From Atriophallophorus winterbourni (lineage: Eukaryota > Platyhelminthes > Trematoda > Plagiorchiida > Microphallidae): DNA of 64,000 nucleotides. The notes below the pieces were generated by a model that worked only from the letters and a program-made list of their open reading frames with translations, made no database searches and was not told where the DNA came from. Position 1 is the stretch's first letter. Every line of letters begins with the position of its first letter. Shown in pieces: positions 1 through 11,484 of this stretch. A program made the position numbers and the translations under genes. The DNA lies in contig JACCGJ010010096.1 of the NCBI GenBank assembly GCA_013407085.1, forward strand, positions 62,001-126,000, written 5' to 3'.

Positions 1-309
1 ATGAAATTTGACATGTTGGAGCGATATACCCGGTGGGTTGTTTGTTTACCGATCCACACAAAGCTAGAAGATTTGCAAACAAAATTTGATTCTCCCACGC
101 TTGAAAATTCGATTAATTTTGCTTGAGATGACGATAATCTAGTTTTCGGATTTTTGGGATTAAAATGGTTTTGCAAGAAATTAAATGAAGCTTAATCAAT
201 TACGGTCAAAAATTAGTAGTTTTCTTCGTATAATAATAATAATATTTAATTGATTATTATAATATTAGACTCCTGATCAATCAATTAACATGCTAGTATT
301 GATCGGGTC
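1..309. other. AT-rich sequence, no gene seen
   Basis: No ORF of note, no RNA gene and no repeat shared with the rest of the window is visible. There are AT-only runs near 225-265. Confidence 0.5.
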
Positions 310-394
310 GATGTTATCAACAGTACACTTTTATTTGTTTACATGGCACATTTACACTCTTACAAGGTTCACTGAAAGTAAGCTTACTCTCTCA

Positions 395-432
395 CCATTG
401 ACGACGGCAAATAGCCTGGAAATCGGTTGTGG
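395..432 (+). ncRNA. decayed hammerhead ribozyme segment
   Basis: Aligns with the hammerhead segment of the satellite monomer: UGACGA, the helix II pair GGC/GCC round AAAUA, then GGAAA and UCGGUU followed by GUGG. The first core cytosine is lost and GAAA is altered, so it should be inactive. Confidence 0.4.
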
Positions 433-633
433 TACATAACTGCTGCGACGTGAATAACACATTGCATTGGCCAGCCATGAGTACCTTGAGCGCTTGTCCA
501 ATAATCACTATATGATTCTGTGTTTGAACATCATGGTTCGTTGTACTAACTTTATTAAACAACGATTTCAAAGTCTTGAAATTTTACCACTTATATACAG
601 TTACAAGGCTAACTGACATGAGACTTACTGTCT

Positions 634-674
634 CTACCTGATGACGGCATACAGCCACGAAACGGTTGTGATGT
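634..674 (+). ncRNA. hammerhead ribozyme-like segment, diverged
   Basis: CTAC is followed by an intact CTGATGA core, helix II GGC/GCC round ATACA, an intact GAAAC box, then GGTT and GTGA. Compared with the array copies one base is gained before GAAA and one C is lost after it. The core is well kept, but helix III is shortened and activity is doubtful. Confidence 0.5.
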
Positions 675-700
675 GTAAGTGTGGGGGATGTATGCACCAC

Positions 701-1124
701 CTTATAGTAATTTGAGAAAATTCGCTTCGATTTTGACGGATTTGCTCTAAGTATTATTAGCTCTCCATATAATTCTTTTACAACCTCTGTTTAAATCCGT
801 TGTTTGCATGATGATATTGCTGGTTGATTTGCGGAGCGTCTAACCGGTACAATTTTCTTCTTTATTCCTATGTTAAAACGGGCAGTGTTTCAACTTGTCC
901 TTCTCGACAGCCTAAGGTTCCTAATTTATTCGTCAATCTGATGTCGAAAACGTATCGCGAGCATTTGTTGACAAATGTTTGCATTTGTCGGTAACGCTGT
1001 CAGTTAATTTGGACTACTCTAACCATTGAAGTGTGCAACATATTATTCTTTGATGATAAGAAAATAAGTAGAAAGTTGTATTTTATATATCCATTTTCAT
1101 TACGTAAACATTTATTATTACAAG
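701..1124. other. AT-rich sequence, no gene seen
   Basis: No recognisable coding or repeat signal. Its right edge is the pyrimidine-rich, AT-rich tract before the candidate exon at 1125. Confidence 0.4.
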
Positions 1125-1226
1125 TTCTTGTTGATAAGTTGCATAGTGTTTTGGCTTGTGGGATAATCGGTGGTGAATATGAAGCAGAACGTTCTGTTGG
1201 CGACGTTCGGTTAACTTTGAGCGCAG
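1125..1226 (+). CDS. candidate internal exon of an unknown gene
   Basis: A 102-bp segment preceded by a T-rich tract ending in 'acaag' (acceptor AG at 1123-1124) and followed by a good donor, GTATGT, at 1227-1232. Both boundaries fall after the first base of a codon, so the exon is symmetric (phase 1-1) and open throughout. The translation includes LVDKLHSVL and GGEYEAERSVGDVRLTL, which is less biased than the Lys/Asn/Ile-rich chance ORFs nearby, and GC rises locally. I do not recognise the protein and see no partner exons. The opposite strand is also open, so this could be chance. Confidence 0.28.
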
Positions 1227-1234
1227 GTATGTAA

Positions 1235-4200
1235 TGATTTCGTGCACTATAGGGTTCCATATGACAAAAGCAGCCCGACAAAGGAGGAACGATTTCCCCC
1301 GCAGTGAAAGGTTGGTTGGCCGAAGTTTCATGATGTCGACCTGATGTGCGTTTAGCAGTCAAATGCAGTCAAATGTGCACTCCTCCAGCATGAAAATGAC
1401 GATCACACTGTGCATCAGACGGGAGTGGTCAAAAACGAGCTCTTTATAACTCTTAAAATCAAAACATAAGCTTTCATATCTTTTCTCAAACGTCTTTCTA
1501 GCGAAAGTGCGGCTTACCACCCACCCAGTAAGCGTGACTGACTCTGACACAACAAGGGTTGTATAGTCGCCAAACGGCAGTTTGCATCTAATAATTTTTG
1601 TTTGTCTACAGAAAATAAAATCAAGTTGATGCAACTAGTCTAAACGATGAGGTTTCCAAGTAAACTTAAGTTGTGGTTTTGCTTGAAACAAGGTGCATAG
1701 CTCGAAAATAGGTTGTCCATTTTGAGTTGATCTGCCGTTTCCAAACATTGGTCAATACTCCGGATCTGCAGGAACTCTGGCAACAAAATTACGCAATACC
1801 ACTACACATGTTTAGGCGGCACACATTTTTAGGAATGTTGTGACAACATAATCAAAAGGATTTTTTTAAACAGGAAACCTCTTTTATAAAGGTTGAACAC
1901 CGTTATTGTACTAGTTGTGCGCTTTAGCTTCAAATTTCAAACCTATTTTCTTTCTGCGCTTTTTGGTTCATTTACTTATAGTTCGCTGTTTTGCATAGCA
2001 AACACAATTCCTTGTGCATCAGATGTAGTTTCTTTCTAAAAATGTGTGATTATTTACTTTTGATATCTCAGTGTCTGGTAGCTATACATTTTGCAAGAGA
2101 TCTGCGTTGACTTTCAGTTTTATAGTTTATTTCTTAAAATCACCGAATTTGTTGCTTAAATGATGTTCAAGACGTCTTAGCGTATCCTAAATAGCATGTA
2201 CCTGATCCCAGTGTCACAGCTGATCTTTTTGGTTAGTAATTGTTTCTGATGCCGTGAAAAAATAAAATATGCTGTTTGGGCGGTGCCTAATCTCCATGTA
2301 CATAATGAGTTAATAAGACCTTAGCGGAATGAGGCTTATTAACTTGTGCCTGCGTAGCTTGATGCAGGCAATAGCCGTTCAATGAAATCTGATTATATCT
2401 TTCACCGTCAAATGCAGTCCCCGTCGCTGAGCTTTATGCCAGTTGAGCCATAACTTTAAACCTTGATATGCTTCTTCCAAAACGTGGAAAAATTGTCGTG
2501 ACATGAGGCGTGTTGAGATATTTTTCGGGGTATTTTAATATAGAAATCTAGCTCTTACACATTCTCATTCTTTGCGGTATCATTGGAACCAAATTAACAG
2601 TTAGGTAGTTCCGTTTCGACAACGATGACGTCACAGGTGTTGCCTCTTTGAATTTGATTACAAATATGAACTGCCTAACGCGACTTCTTCTCTGGAATTT
2701 TCGCGCATATAACGCTTGAAGTCTTTATTGTGATTCGGAATAGCTACAAATCAGTAAGTGTATAAAAATGTTCCTTTTACTCCTAGTTTGAACGCTTTGA
2801 TGGAAATTTGAGTTCGACCTGCCTGAATTAAACTTTTTCCGTGGTGTCAGTAACTCACTGCTTTTCGTGGTCATTAAAGGCAGTTTTTGTGTCACACATG
2901 TAGCTCAGAACCTAAATTTGGTTCTTAAAAGCTATACAAGACGCTTGTTTGTCGAACAAGACCTTATCAACAAAATCAAGCATGACATTTTGAATCCGAA
3001 TTATCTTCCTTAGAATAAGATACAGTTTCTACAAAAACAATATAACAATATAAACTAGATTTCTATTCACATACACCAAACGATAGGTTTTGTGCTATTC
3101 GAATTCATGCGGTAAGGAAAGACCATCAGGATCTACCTCTGTTGAAACAGTGGATCACATATTGTTGACAAAACATGAACCTTGAATGCACTGCCATATT
3201 AGGCCCACGCCCCACCTGTTCAATCAAATTTCAAATTAAATTTAATGAGGAGTTAAGACCATATATCCGAACAGAAAATTCACGTTCATTTGTATTTTGA
3301 ATAAACATGCCCCTGGTTCGTTTTCGTGCTGCTCACAGTCAAGAGGTCGGTACATTACGATCGGGATCCGTTGGTCTTAAGGCGGTACTAACCAATCGTA
3401 ATTAGCTGCTCTTGCCCTGAAATATTTAATTATTAAATAAACTTCAGAACAAAAATAATTTCTAATCGAGATGAGTTAACACTTTGAGATGGACAATCTA
3501 TTCGAAGGAATGTCTATCTTTATAAATGATTCCAATCCAAATTACAGCATGCGGATCAAGATGTGCTAGTTGTTAGTGACCAACTAATTTCATACATGGG
3601 GTATTAAAAATAAACATTTTAACTCTCTTGTCAAGTTGAGCCATGAGAGTCGTTCTATTTTTAACTAAACCTAGTCATTTTCACGTTTCACTTTATACCG
3701 TGATCTTCGCAGAACCGAAAGTGTCGTAGAAGGTAAGTGCTCAACGTATCTGAAAAGCAAACGAACGGAAAATTCTATTCAAATTTACGGATGTTCTTTC
3801 GAAATGTAAAGTTAAATGATAGTTAGCAGTCAACGAAATACACGAATTAAATTAAAGCAGGCAGCAAATAAGTGTGAGGATTAAAAAGTGACGTTGATCT
3901 CGCGTGAGTTACAGGAGAACTTATTGATTACTGTTTGACTACTCATGAGCATAATATCTTTCGAAATTTGAGCATATTAATGTTCGACGGTTGTTCGGGA
4001 ACGTGCTGCGACATGGTGTATGTGGAACCTATGTGAATTCGGTGTAAAATCCAACGTTTTACCAATCAGGCGTTATATATCTTTTGATTTACGATGATCA
4101 TTTTGCATACACAGTTGAGTTTGCGACACGTCAAGTCGGACTAATGCAATTTCGCTGTGATTTCTTCAACAGTAATCTCAAATATCACGATTTTCCGTCA

Positions 4201-4310
4201 TGAAAATTTTTAGCTTCTTTGTTGAATATAACGCAGATATTTTTTAGTTGGCATTTCGAAGCGGATCGAATATTTTGTATCGAAAATGCTGGATGTTATG
4301 GCTTAAACAA
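1235..4310. other. long intergenic or intronic AT-rich stretch
   Basis: Three kilobases with no ORF above about 90 codons, no transposon protein trace and no tandem repeat. It could be intron or intergenic DNA. The only long ORF (minus strand, 1359-1634) has no recognisable motif. Confidence 0.4.
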
Positions 4311-4608
4311 TGTTATACTTGTATGCCACTGTTGCATAGGGTCGTACAACGAACCACGATGTTCAAACACAGAATCACTTAGTGATTCGTAGTCAAGCAC
4401 TCAAGGCGCTTATGGATGACCAAAGTGATGTGTTGCTCACATTCCACGAAATTACACTCCACTACCGGTTTCTGGCTGTTTGCCGTCATCAGGTAGAGAC
4501 AGGAAGATCAGAGTCAGTAAACCTTGAAACAGTGGATAAATGGTAAATGGTGATTCTTGGTGAATCACTCAAGGCGCTTACGGATGACCAAAGTGATGTG
4601 TTGCTTAC
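4311..4608 (-). repeat. inverted monomer of the hammerhead satellite
   Basis: Reads as the satellite only on the minus strand: the landmarks GAACATCGTGGTTCGTTGTA, the hammerhead segment, 'tttaccatttatccactg' and 'cactttggtcatcc' all appear as reverse complements. It is followed by forward monomers, so the two sets meet head to head in a palindrome. Confidence 0.75.
4459..4496 (-). ncRNA. hammerhead ribozyme motif (minus strand)
   Basis: On the minus strand: CTAC, CTGATGA, helix II GGC/GCC round AAACA, GAAA, CCGGTA, GTGG. Every core position of a hammerhead is present. Helix I keeps 4 pairs (one G-U), and helix III is the self-complementary ACCGGT with GTA as cleavage triplet. The pair next to the core in helix II is C-A, a mismatch, so cleavage may be weak. 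Confidence 0.6.
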
Positions 4609-4675
4609 ATGTAGAGTGTAATTTCGGGGGATGTGAGCAACACATCACTTTGGTCATCCATAAGCGTCTTTAGTG
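4565..4675. repeat. 46-bp inverted repeat at the satellite head-to-head junction
   Basis: The left arm 4565-4608 and right arm 4631-4675 are near-perfect reverse complements, with a roughly 22-base spacer. Both arms are the 'caacacatcactttggtcatcc' part of the satellite, so this is the junction of two opposed monomers. Confidence 0.75.
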
Positions 4676-5045
4676 CTTGTCCACGAATCACTTTGTGATT
4701 CTGTTTGAACATCGTGGTTCGTTGTACGAACCCAATACGCAACAGTGGCATTCAAGTATACACTTGTTTACCATTTATCCACTGTTTCAAAACTAACTGA
4801 ACCTAAGGTTTGAGTGTAATTTTGGTTGATGTGAGCAACACATTACTTTGTTAATCGATAAGCTCCTTGAGTTCTTGACAACGAATCAGTATGTGATTCT
4901 GAGTTTTCATATCGTGGTCCGTTGTACGAAGCCAATACGCAACAGTGGCATTCAAGTATACACTTGTTTACCATTCATCCACTGTTTCAAGGCTTAGTGA
5001 ACCTAAAGTTGAGTGTAATTTTAGGGGATGTTTGCAATACATCAC
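4631..5045 (+). repeat. forward satellite monomers lacking the hammerhead
   Basis: Nearly two forward monomers. At 4795-4815 and 4995-5015 the sequence passes from 'actgaacct' straight to 'gagtgtaattt', so the segment that carries the hammerhead in other monomers is missing. The other landmarks (GAACATCGTGG-like box, 'ggcattcaagtata', 'actttgttaatc') are kept. Confidence 0.65.
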
Positions 5046-5327
5046 TGTGTTATGGCTTGTTATTCCACTTATGCGCGGACGCTGCAGGGTAGTCTACGTG
5101 GAACACGTTTCTGTTTCACGTCCCAGTGGTTTGAATTCGAAACGTTTTAATTATTACGGCTGAATTAGTATTTATATATTCTATACTGCAATCATATCAT
5201 ATGTTTGCTAAAAGCACATCTTTGAATACACGATCTAAAAATGGCCAAAAGATAGCCTTCAACCGAGAAATTCAAGTAACTATATATCGTTCCGGCTTTG
5301 ACAAACTAAAACATTATTATGTTATCA
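5046..5327. other. unique left flank of the 10-kb duplication
   Basis: No gene is recognised. The 76-codon ORF at 5201-5431 crosses the duplication breakpoint, and only its distal part is duplicated, which argues against it being a gene. Confidence 0.4.
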
Positions 5328-6052
5328 GAAAAAGATATATTGAACATATTATATCAGCGGTATTGATAAAGTGCGGAGATTATCGGCCTTATTTAATTTT
5401 ATTGAACATCATTTATACATCATCTAATTAAAATACTACTGCAAACGACTGTACATGTAATCTCTTCACCGTATAATGTAAAAATCGCATGATATATTTT
5501 AATGAATCCAGGCGCTTTGTAGCAATAGCAATGAACGTTTCTAATTCAGGGATATTGAGTTAGTTTCATAACAGCGGACTACAAATTAAGGTTATTAAAA
5601 GGAATCTAAAAATATTTTCATTTATTTATTGCTCAAAGTATAAAAATTTTGTTTGAACATGCGTTGTTATTCACACAATCACCGGATTACGATTTAGTGC
5701 GTTTACACTTATGCCGTTAGGATTCAAATAGAATGAATGTCTATATGTGACGAAAGAAACTTGAAATGTAATAACACAGAGGGTAACATTATATCTGGTT
5801 AACTGTTTATTAACAGCAAGAAATTTGTACAGTTTTTAACCTGCTGGTGCGAATTGTTCTACATTTCTAGTATCTGGTAACGAACAAGTGATATAGTAAT
5901 AAAAAACACGTGGGATGCTCACACGTAGTCTAAAAGCTCATTTTCATTGTTCATTTACTTCTTACGCATGAGTAAGCAAGGCTACGTTCCGCGAAAACGT
6001 TTAGAGTCTCCTTGCCAAAAGATCTGCGTCATCTATGTTGAGCTGATGGTAG

Positions 6053-6302
6053 CATCACGTCATCACGTGATTGAAGGTTAATGAATTGAGCAATTGATGA
6101 GCTGTCTTGTTTGTATGATTCGATCCTAATCGATACCGGTTAATCGTGGGCGTACCAGGCAGAGTTGAATCCTAAACATTATCACCATCACAATTCACTG
6201 TTTTCCAATCAAGGCAGGCTGAGTCGATTGTCTGAAGTATCTGTTTCGCCGTGAGAAACATTGTTCTAATGTCCTTAATAGAAGCTCCTGTGAGTTCCTC
6301 CA
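6053..6302 (-). pseudogene. copy 1 of an unidentified 82-codon ORF, broken by a stop
   Basis: Counterpart of the open frame at 16228-16476. Here the codon TAT of copy 2 (in DNVYDST) is TAG, so the frame ends early. No family is recognised; see the copy 2 entry. Confidence 0.25.
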
Positions 6303-6334
6303 TGCGGAGTGTGTAGAAGAAATTTCACCCAATT

Positions 6335-7390
6335 CTCTATTGCAGAAGGCTTTGTTTGAGTGTTAGCTTTCGAAGCTGATTGGTAGATAATTTAGTAAGT
6401 GATTGTGAAATTCACATCAGGGAATTCACAAAATGCGTTCCATTTGAATGAGCCTAGATACAATAAAATGCAAATTTTAACTTTGCGCCAGCCTTGCAAC
6501 GGAACATTATTTCTTATTTTCTTACTTATCTTGAAATTTTATTTTCAACTGAAACAGACAAATTCATTGACTTGATTTTTTATTGCTTCTAAAAGTTATT
6601 GAGCCAAACGCCTAAAATAGTATTTTTCGTTTCTTAGTGGGCATAATTCATTCTGTTTAGTTTCAACAAATATAGAGTGTATTGATTTCCCATTTTACTA
6701 GAACGGCTTCATTTTTAAAACCGTTACGAAGCGTTTATATATTAGCCAACGATACGTAATGATCAGATAGTGAATATTGAACACTGTCAACCAGTGATTG
6801 CGGGGACGTCAAATATATCAATTTTTTCATTTACATTCATCACACTAACACCACAACAACAAATTCGTGGTCAGCAATTAAACTCAAACAAGTTCTGATT
6901 CGAAAATAATGATTACGCGATACCATTGAAAACTTGACACAAGTGAGCATTTTCTGTCGATGATGATTGCGTAAAGGTAAATCCATTTTGTGAGACGTTT
7001 CTTAAAAAGTAATAATATTTTTTTACATGTGACAACATGGTTCAGCATTAATTTGATGCTGCAAAACCAACCGAATCAGATACTACCGTGGCACAAATAA
7101 CGCGTGAGTACCGATGTTATTCGAAGATAGAATTTAGGGTGAAAGAAAATTTTTCTATCTAATCTTCACCACCTCAGCTGACTGAAAATTTATTATTGCG
7201 GATGAAAAACATTCATGGAGCGAAGGATACACGGTCGGTTATTTCACATCAAGCTCCACAATACGGGTGTAAGGAAAGTGACACATTGATTAGACGGAAA
7301 GCAATGTTACGTGTTCTTGAGTAAACTGGTCCTGTCGATGCTTGCTGTGGGGATATAAGATCATGAACATATCTTTTCTGCACGCAGAAG
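6335..7390. other. AT-rich sequence, no gene seen
   Basis: Present in both duplication copies (second copy 16510-17564) with few changes. No protein motif, RNA gene or repeat is visible. On the minus strand just above 6335 a short frame reads AIENWVKFLLHT, out of frame with the ORF at 6053-6302; it might be part of the same decayed unit. Confidence 0.35.
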
Positions 7391-7585
7391 TTGGGTCATA
7401 AATATTTGCTGGCAATTGCATTAGCGGTCCTCAAAATAACCCAGCTAAGTCTTCGTGACACGTTGTGGGGGAACTTTGTAAACCAGAGGGAATGCATCCT
7501 GAGGTCTCATTCCCTTGCCCGCGTTCAGAAACGATTGGTTCGTAAACTTTCATTACCATGGGAAACGTCGACCGGATCAGTTTGA
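7391..7585 (+). other. 64-codon ORF identical in both duplication copies
   Basis: The sequence is unchanged in the second copy (17565-17759). It contains LAIALAVLKITQLSL and ARVQKRLVRKLSLPWETS but no motif I can place. Identity between recent duplicates is not evidence of selection here, because neighbouring non-coding DNA is equally well kept. Confidence 0.12.
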
Positions 7586-8447
7586 TCAATATCATGTGAC
7601 AATGCTTTTTGTTTAATGCTTGATCACATTCACTTTTTATCTTTCACTTTTCCGATGCGTGTATCGTATAGCTTGATTTACAATACCGAAATGGATATCA
7701 TTTGTTTATATTTTTAATATGGGATGGATGCGCGGTGACAAGTTTTATGTTTACATCTAGCGCACATACTAGATGTCAATTTTTTAGTTTTCATCTGTAG
7801 CAATGTGCGACATTTGGTTCCATGAATTTCAAAACAATACTCTAGTGATGAACATGTTTTGACACGAACGTGCGCTTGCAAAAACAACAACAGGATTTTC
7901 AAACCTAGCTGATCGATTAAAATGCACCACATAAAATTTTTAGTTGCGGTGAACGACTAATAAAGAATAAATAAACGAATAAATTCTCTCTGGTTGTGTC
8001 TATTTTTATAAATATACTACATTTTACAGTCTTCTGTTACGGGATAGCGACCGGCTTGCACTTGGAAGGGACAATCGCTCCTGTCTCCGCATGGCTCCTC
8101 TCGGCTACTTGGAGTATCGTCATGTTGCTGGTATTGGCGATCATATGCGTGTTCATTGATTGGGAAGACCTTTGAAGACACCAAGAGTAACTTTACTCGA
8201 TAAACTGACTGATAATATAAATGGTGTTTCATGTAAATATTTACTAAATTTTCGGACATATTATTTCTCTCCGAGGATTTAACCATTGTATTACACAGTT
8301 GTACAAAGGCATGTGTATGAGTCATTGTCAAAATCGCATACAATCTAATCACATATCAGCCATTTTTCGCGTTTAAGACAATCCCGTATGAACCCGCGAT
8401 AACTTTCTTCATAGTCAAACTCAAAATTTAATAAAATGATCTTAGTG

Positions 8448-8669
8448 TTACTTGCCCAATTGATGTTTGTTGTTGGACGTCTTCGGTCGATATCGACCAC
8501 GGATATACATCATAAGTGCATGATGGTTTTTACGTTCCACAGCTTTTAGAATGACTAAGCAGTCTGTTTCTGGAGTGATAATCGCTCTCTTAGCGCTCAC
8601 AGCAATGAACAGTACTCGGTCAATCGACGTCATTTGCACGCCGACGGCGTGAACTGCGTCCAACAGCAA
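8448..8669 (-). CDS. candidate exon of an unknown protein (copy 1)
   Basis: A 73-codon minus-strand frame, GC-richer than its surroundings and identical in copy 2 (18628-18849). Reading on the minus strand, a possible acceptor 'ggacgcag' lies just inside the start and a possible donor GTAACA at its end, so an internal exon of about 210 bp is possible. The peptide includes DAVHAVGVQMTSIDRVLFIA and ALMMYIRGRYRPK. I do not recognise it. A separate minus-strand frame at 8017-8352 is weaker and differs between the copies. Confidence 0.25.
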   Translation of the reverse strand: MLLDAVHAVGVQMTSIDRVLFIAVSAKRAIITPETDCLVILKAVERKNHHALMMYIRGRYRPKTSNNKHQLGK

Positions 8670-10773
8670 AGATTTTTATCTACTCAATTATGTTATTTAA
8701 ACACGCATTATTCAATACGCCAACGAAATTAAATATGTCAACGTAATAATCCTGTTATCTCTCTGAAGCATGATGTGAATATTATTAGTTGAATCTTGTG
8801 AACCTCATTATAAAAGTTTCGTATCGCAGGACATATGGGGAGTTAAGAGTTGAATTACGGCATCATAATAATATCGTAAATTGAGGTTAATCTGAGCAGG
8901 ATGTCGTTTGCAAGAAAATCCTAAAAATAACTAGAAAAATCAATAAGAAGATTGCATAATGATTTATTTGAAACAAATTAGGCGTGGTTATTGTTGTTGC
9001 ACATCGGTAATCATACATCACACAACAAATCAATGTAAAATGTTTAAAGACTTATCAATATAAGCTCGCAACCCACATGTCTTCAAAAACACTGATGTAT
9101 TTCCTTTTCGCGAATGCTGTTCAATCGACGATAATCCTGATGCGAATCTTCAAAATCATTAGTTTCATCAATTTACCTTTGCGTTTTGCGTTGAAAATGT
9201 TTTAGCACAAAATAGTTGAAAAATAGAATATTTCGCTCAAAAAATAGAAGAAAAGAACAAAGTTAATGAAAATTATCGGCATACAGTTTGATGCACGAGT
9301 GACAAGATCACTACAAGTATATTGTTCCTACTGATATTGATAGAAATCAATGAGAATGTCTGAAAGGATACATCTTTAGGTTACAACTCTTCTACCTTTA
9401 AAAGTTTCACTATGGAATGAAAACATTACACGAGTTCTTAGTGGTTAAACTACCTCAAAAGCAACTAGTTTGAGCATGTCTAATCGCGAACCTAAAGTCT
9501 TGTTAAATTTTTTTAGCGAGAATAATTTTCAAAAATTAGCAAATTCTAGCAGTTTTGTCTGCTTAATGAACAAACAAAACTGATATCATTTGGAAAAACA
9601 TTTCTTTACAATTGAAAGACGAAATGTTCAAATATTTGCAAATTGATGGCGAACGATACATTGTTTCTTTCATTCATGACAGGTTAACGAGTCCGACCTG
9701 ATCAGTTTAATGGAAACATCACATAACTCTAATTGATGATGCCTGTCCTGATCCAATCCAGTCACAAGAGATCGCAAAGTGATTTATATACATCCTGGCT
9801 TTCGATTCGTGTGAAGTTGTTAAATATCATTTAGTTTCAGCAAAACCTAGATCATTGGTAACGATTCCGCCCATGGGTCTATTTAAAATAGCAGAGGATG
9901 TGGTTCAAAGCTGAATCAAGCAAAACCTGATGATCAACTTTCTACAAAAGTCTACATTTCATTAGTAGTGAGAGTGGAAAAGCTATGTCAAAAATGTAAA
10001 ATGGCACCTTAAGATAGACTCAAAGTTCATCTATATAAACGATTACTGATGAGACTTGTGAAACTCCGAGTAATTAACTAAGTAATCTCTGAGTAGGTCG
10101 TAGTGCACCTGGCGAGAAGTATCCTTAAGAATAAAATTATTTGCTGGTTCAGATGAATTGAGGTTGTATCAAAATGTTTTCTAGGATGAGTTCATAAGAA
10201 ATAAAACGTAAGTTCAAATGTTGTTTATACAAATCTGGTGATCGAAAATTCGGTTTAAAAACTGCTGGTAATTTTCAATTCAACTTTAAACAATAAGAAT
10301 GGAAATAAAATTTAATCAACAGTAAAAACTTCAATTCTGGTTTAAATTAGGATGAATATAATACACAGAGAGAAAAAAGGTTACGTGCTCCACAAGATAA
10401 CCAAGCATGAATCTTGTATGCCAATTTATGTTGTAGGTATTGATGACACTTAAATCCCTGAATAAATCCTTCGATGCAGATTTTCACGCATTTGAATGGC
10501 AGAAGTTTTCAATAGCATGACGCGTTGATCAAAATTTCACCTGAGTACAATAAAAACAAGAGCAAATTTTAGAACCGAAAAAATTCCCAACAAACACATG
10601 AAAATCCAAGAATTTTCTTATCGACACTTCATATCAAGCTCTGAAATAGAAGTATGTTGAGCTTAAAGATGACAGAAATGATCATTAAATGAATGCATTA
10701 TACAATAAGTATCAGCATGCCCAAGAATTCTTTTGCTGCGTATACAAATAATGTTCTTGAAAAGGCAGTTTCA
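8670..10773. other. AT-rich non-coding stretch
   Basis: About 2.1 kb without recognisable coding or repeat content. It is nearly invariant between the two duplication copies (second copy 18850-20953). Confidence 0.4.
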
Positions 10774-11064
10774 TTAGTTTAATAATTTATGTACAACCTG
10801 TGAACCTCTTTCAGATTGAGCTCTGGAACGATGAGTTAAATATGGTATACAGTGATTGGAATATTTTCCCGACACTATGCTAATAAGATCAACTTTACTC
10901 TCATTTTGTAATTCGATTAATATGCTTCCAACATCAGATAGTAAACCTGGGTTTCTTTTGCTATAGCGATCGCGCCGAATGAAAGTGTATTCGACAAACA
11001 TAATAATCGAATGCTTAGTACCTAACACTATAATTAAAAATGAGAAATTTTCTATGGTAGGCAA
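10774..11064 (-). pseudogene. possible CR1 endonuclease/linker relic
   Basis: The minus-strand 96-codon frame contains LGTKHSIIMFVEYTF, which aligns with the CR1 segment LGRSDHLVLGFEYVC at the end of the endonuclease domain in this window, followed by a similarly spaced linker. The catalytic SDH reads TKH, so it would be dead. The match is short and this could be coincidence. Confidence 0.3.
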
Positions 11065-11159
11065 AACAATCAGTTTTATATTGAGTGGAAGAATATAAAT
11101 TTTTCAGAGTTACCAGAAACAGTCATTTCAAATTATACTCATCGAAAATCATCCCGTCA

Positions 11160-11430
11160 AACATTTACTAAAGCCCAATTACTTTGCTGGAACACGTGAA
11201 AATTCAGAGGCTTCAAGCTTTTCACATTACCGATTGAATGTTCGTCGTAATGTCGTCGTTCAATCGTGGAACATTGGTAAACTTTGAAACCATAAACGCT
11301 TGAAAAAACGACTAGATGCCCAAATATAGAAATGTATGGTTTGACGTATGATAATAAATTTTAGCAATGCTTGTGATATTTCTTTGTGGGTCGTGTAAAG
11401 TGTTGCATTTTTATCCGCATATCATTGAAG
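11160..11430 (+). pseudogene. decayed 3' end of a CR1-B reverse transcriptase
   Basis: The nucleotides 'cattccgcattctcgatttgatattcg...' of CR1-B (25960-26070) have a clear diverged match at 11165-11290: 'aaacatttactaaagcccaa', 'attcgtcgtaatgtcgtcg'. It encodes the C-terminal RT segment (HSRFDIRRNFF type) with frameshifts. It sits directly upstream of CR1-A and is a separate, older insertion. Confidence 0.55.
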
Positions 11431-11484
11431 AAAAACATGGATTCTGCGAATTAGGCTTGTTTCGGATCGATAGAAACATGTGGA

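Larger units (their letters stand above)
310..700 (+). repeat. two old monomers of the ~243-bp hammerhead satellite
   Basis: Two consecutive, strongly diverged monomers of the satellite that forms the clean array at 33.6-35.8 kb. Shared landmarks in order: 'cacttttatttgtttac', 'caaggttcactga', the hammerhead segment, 'gagtaccttgagcgcttg', 'tgattctgtg' and 'catggttcgttgtac'. The divergence implies old copies, not recent spread from the array. Confidence 0.7.

Noticed and set aside
1000..1362. Minus-strand 120-codon ORF
   Set aside because: No motif or splice context. It overlaps the plus-strand candidate exon, which has better signals. Low-complexity ends.
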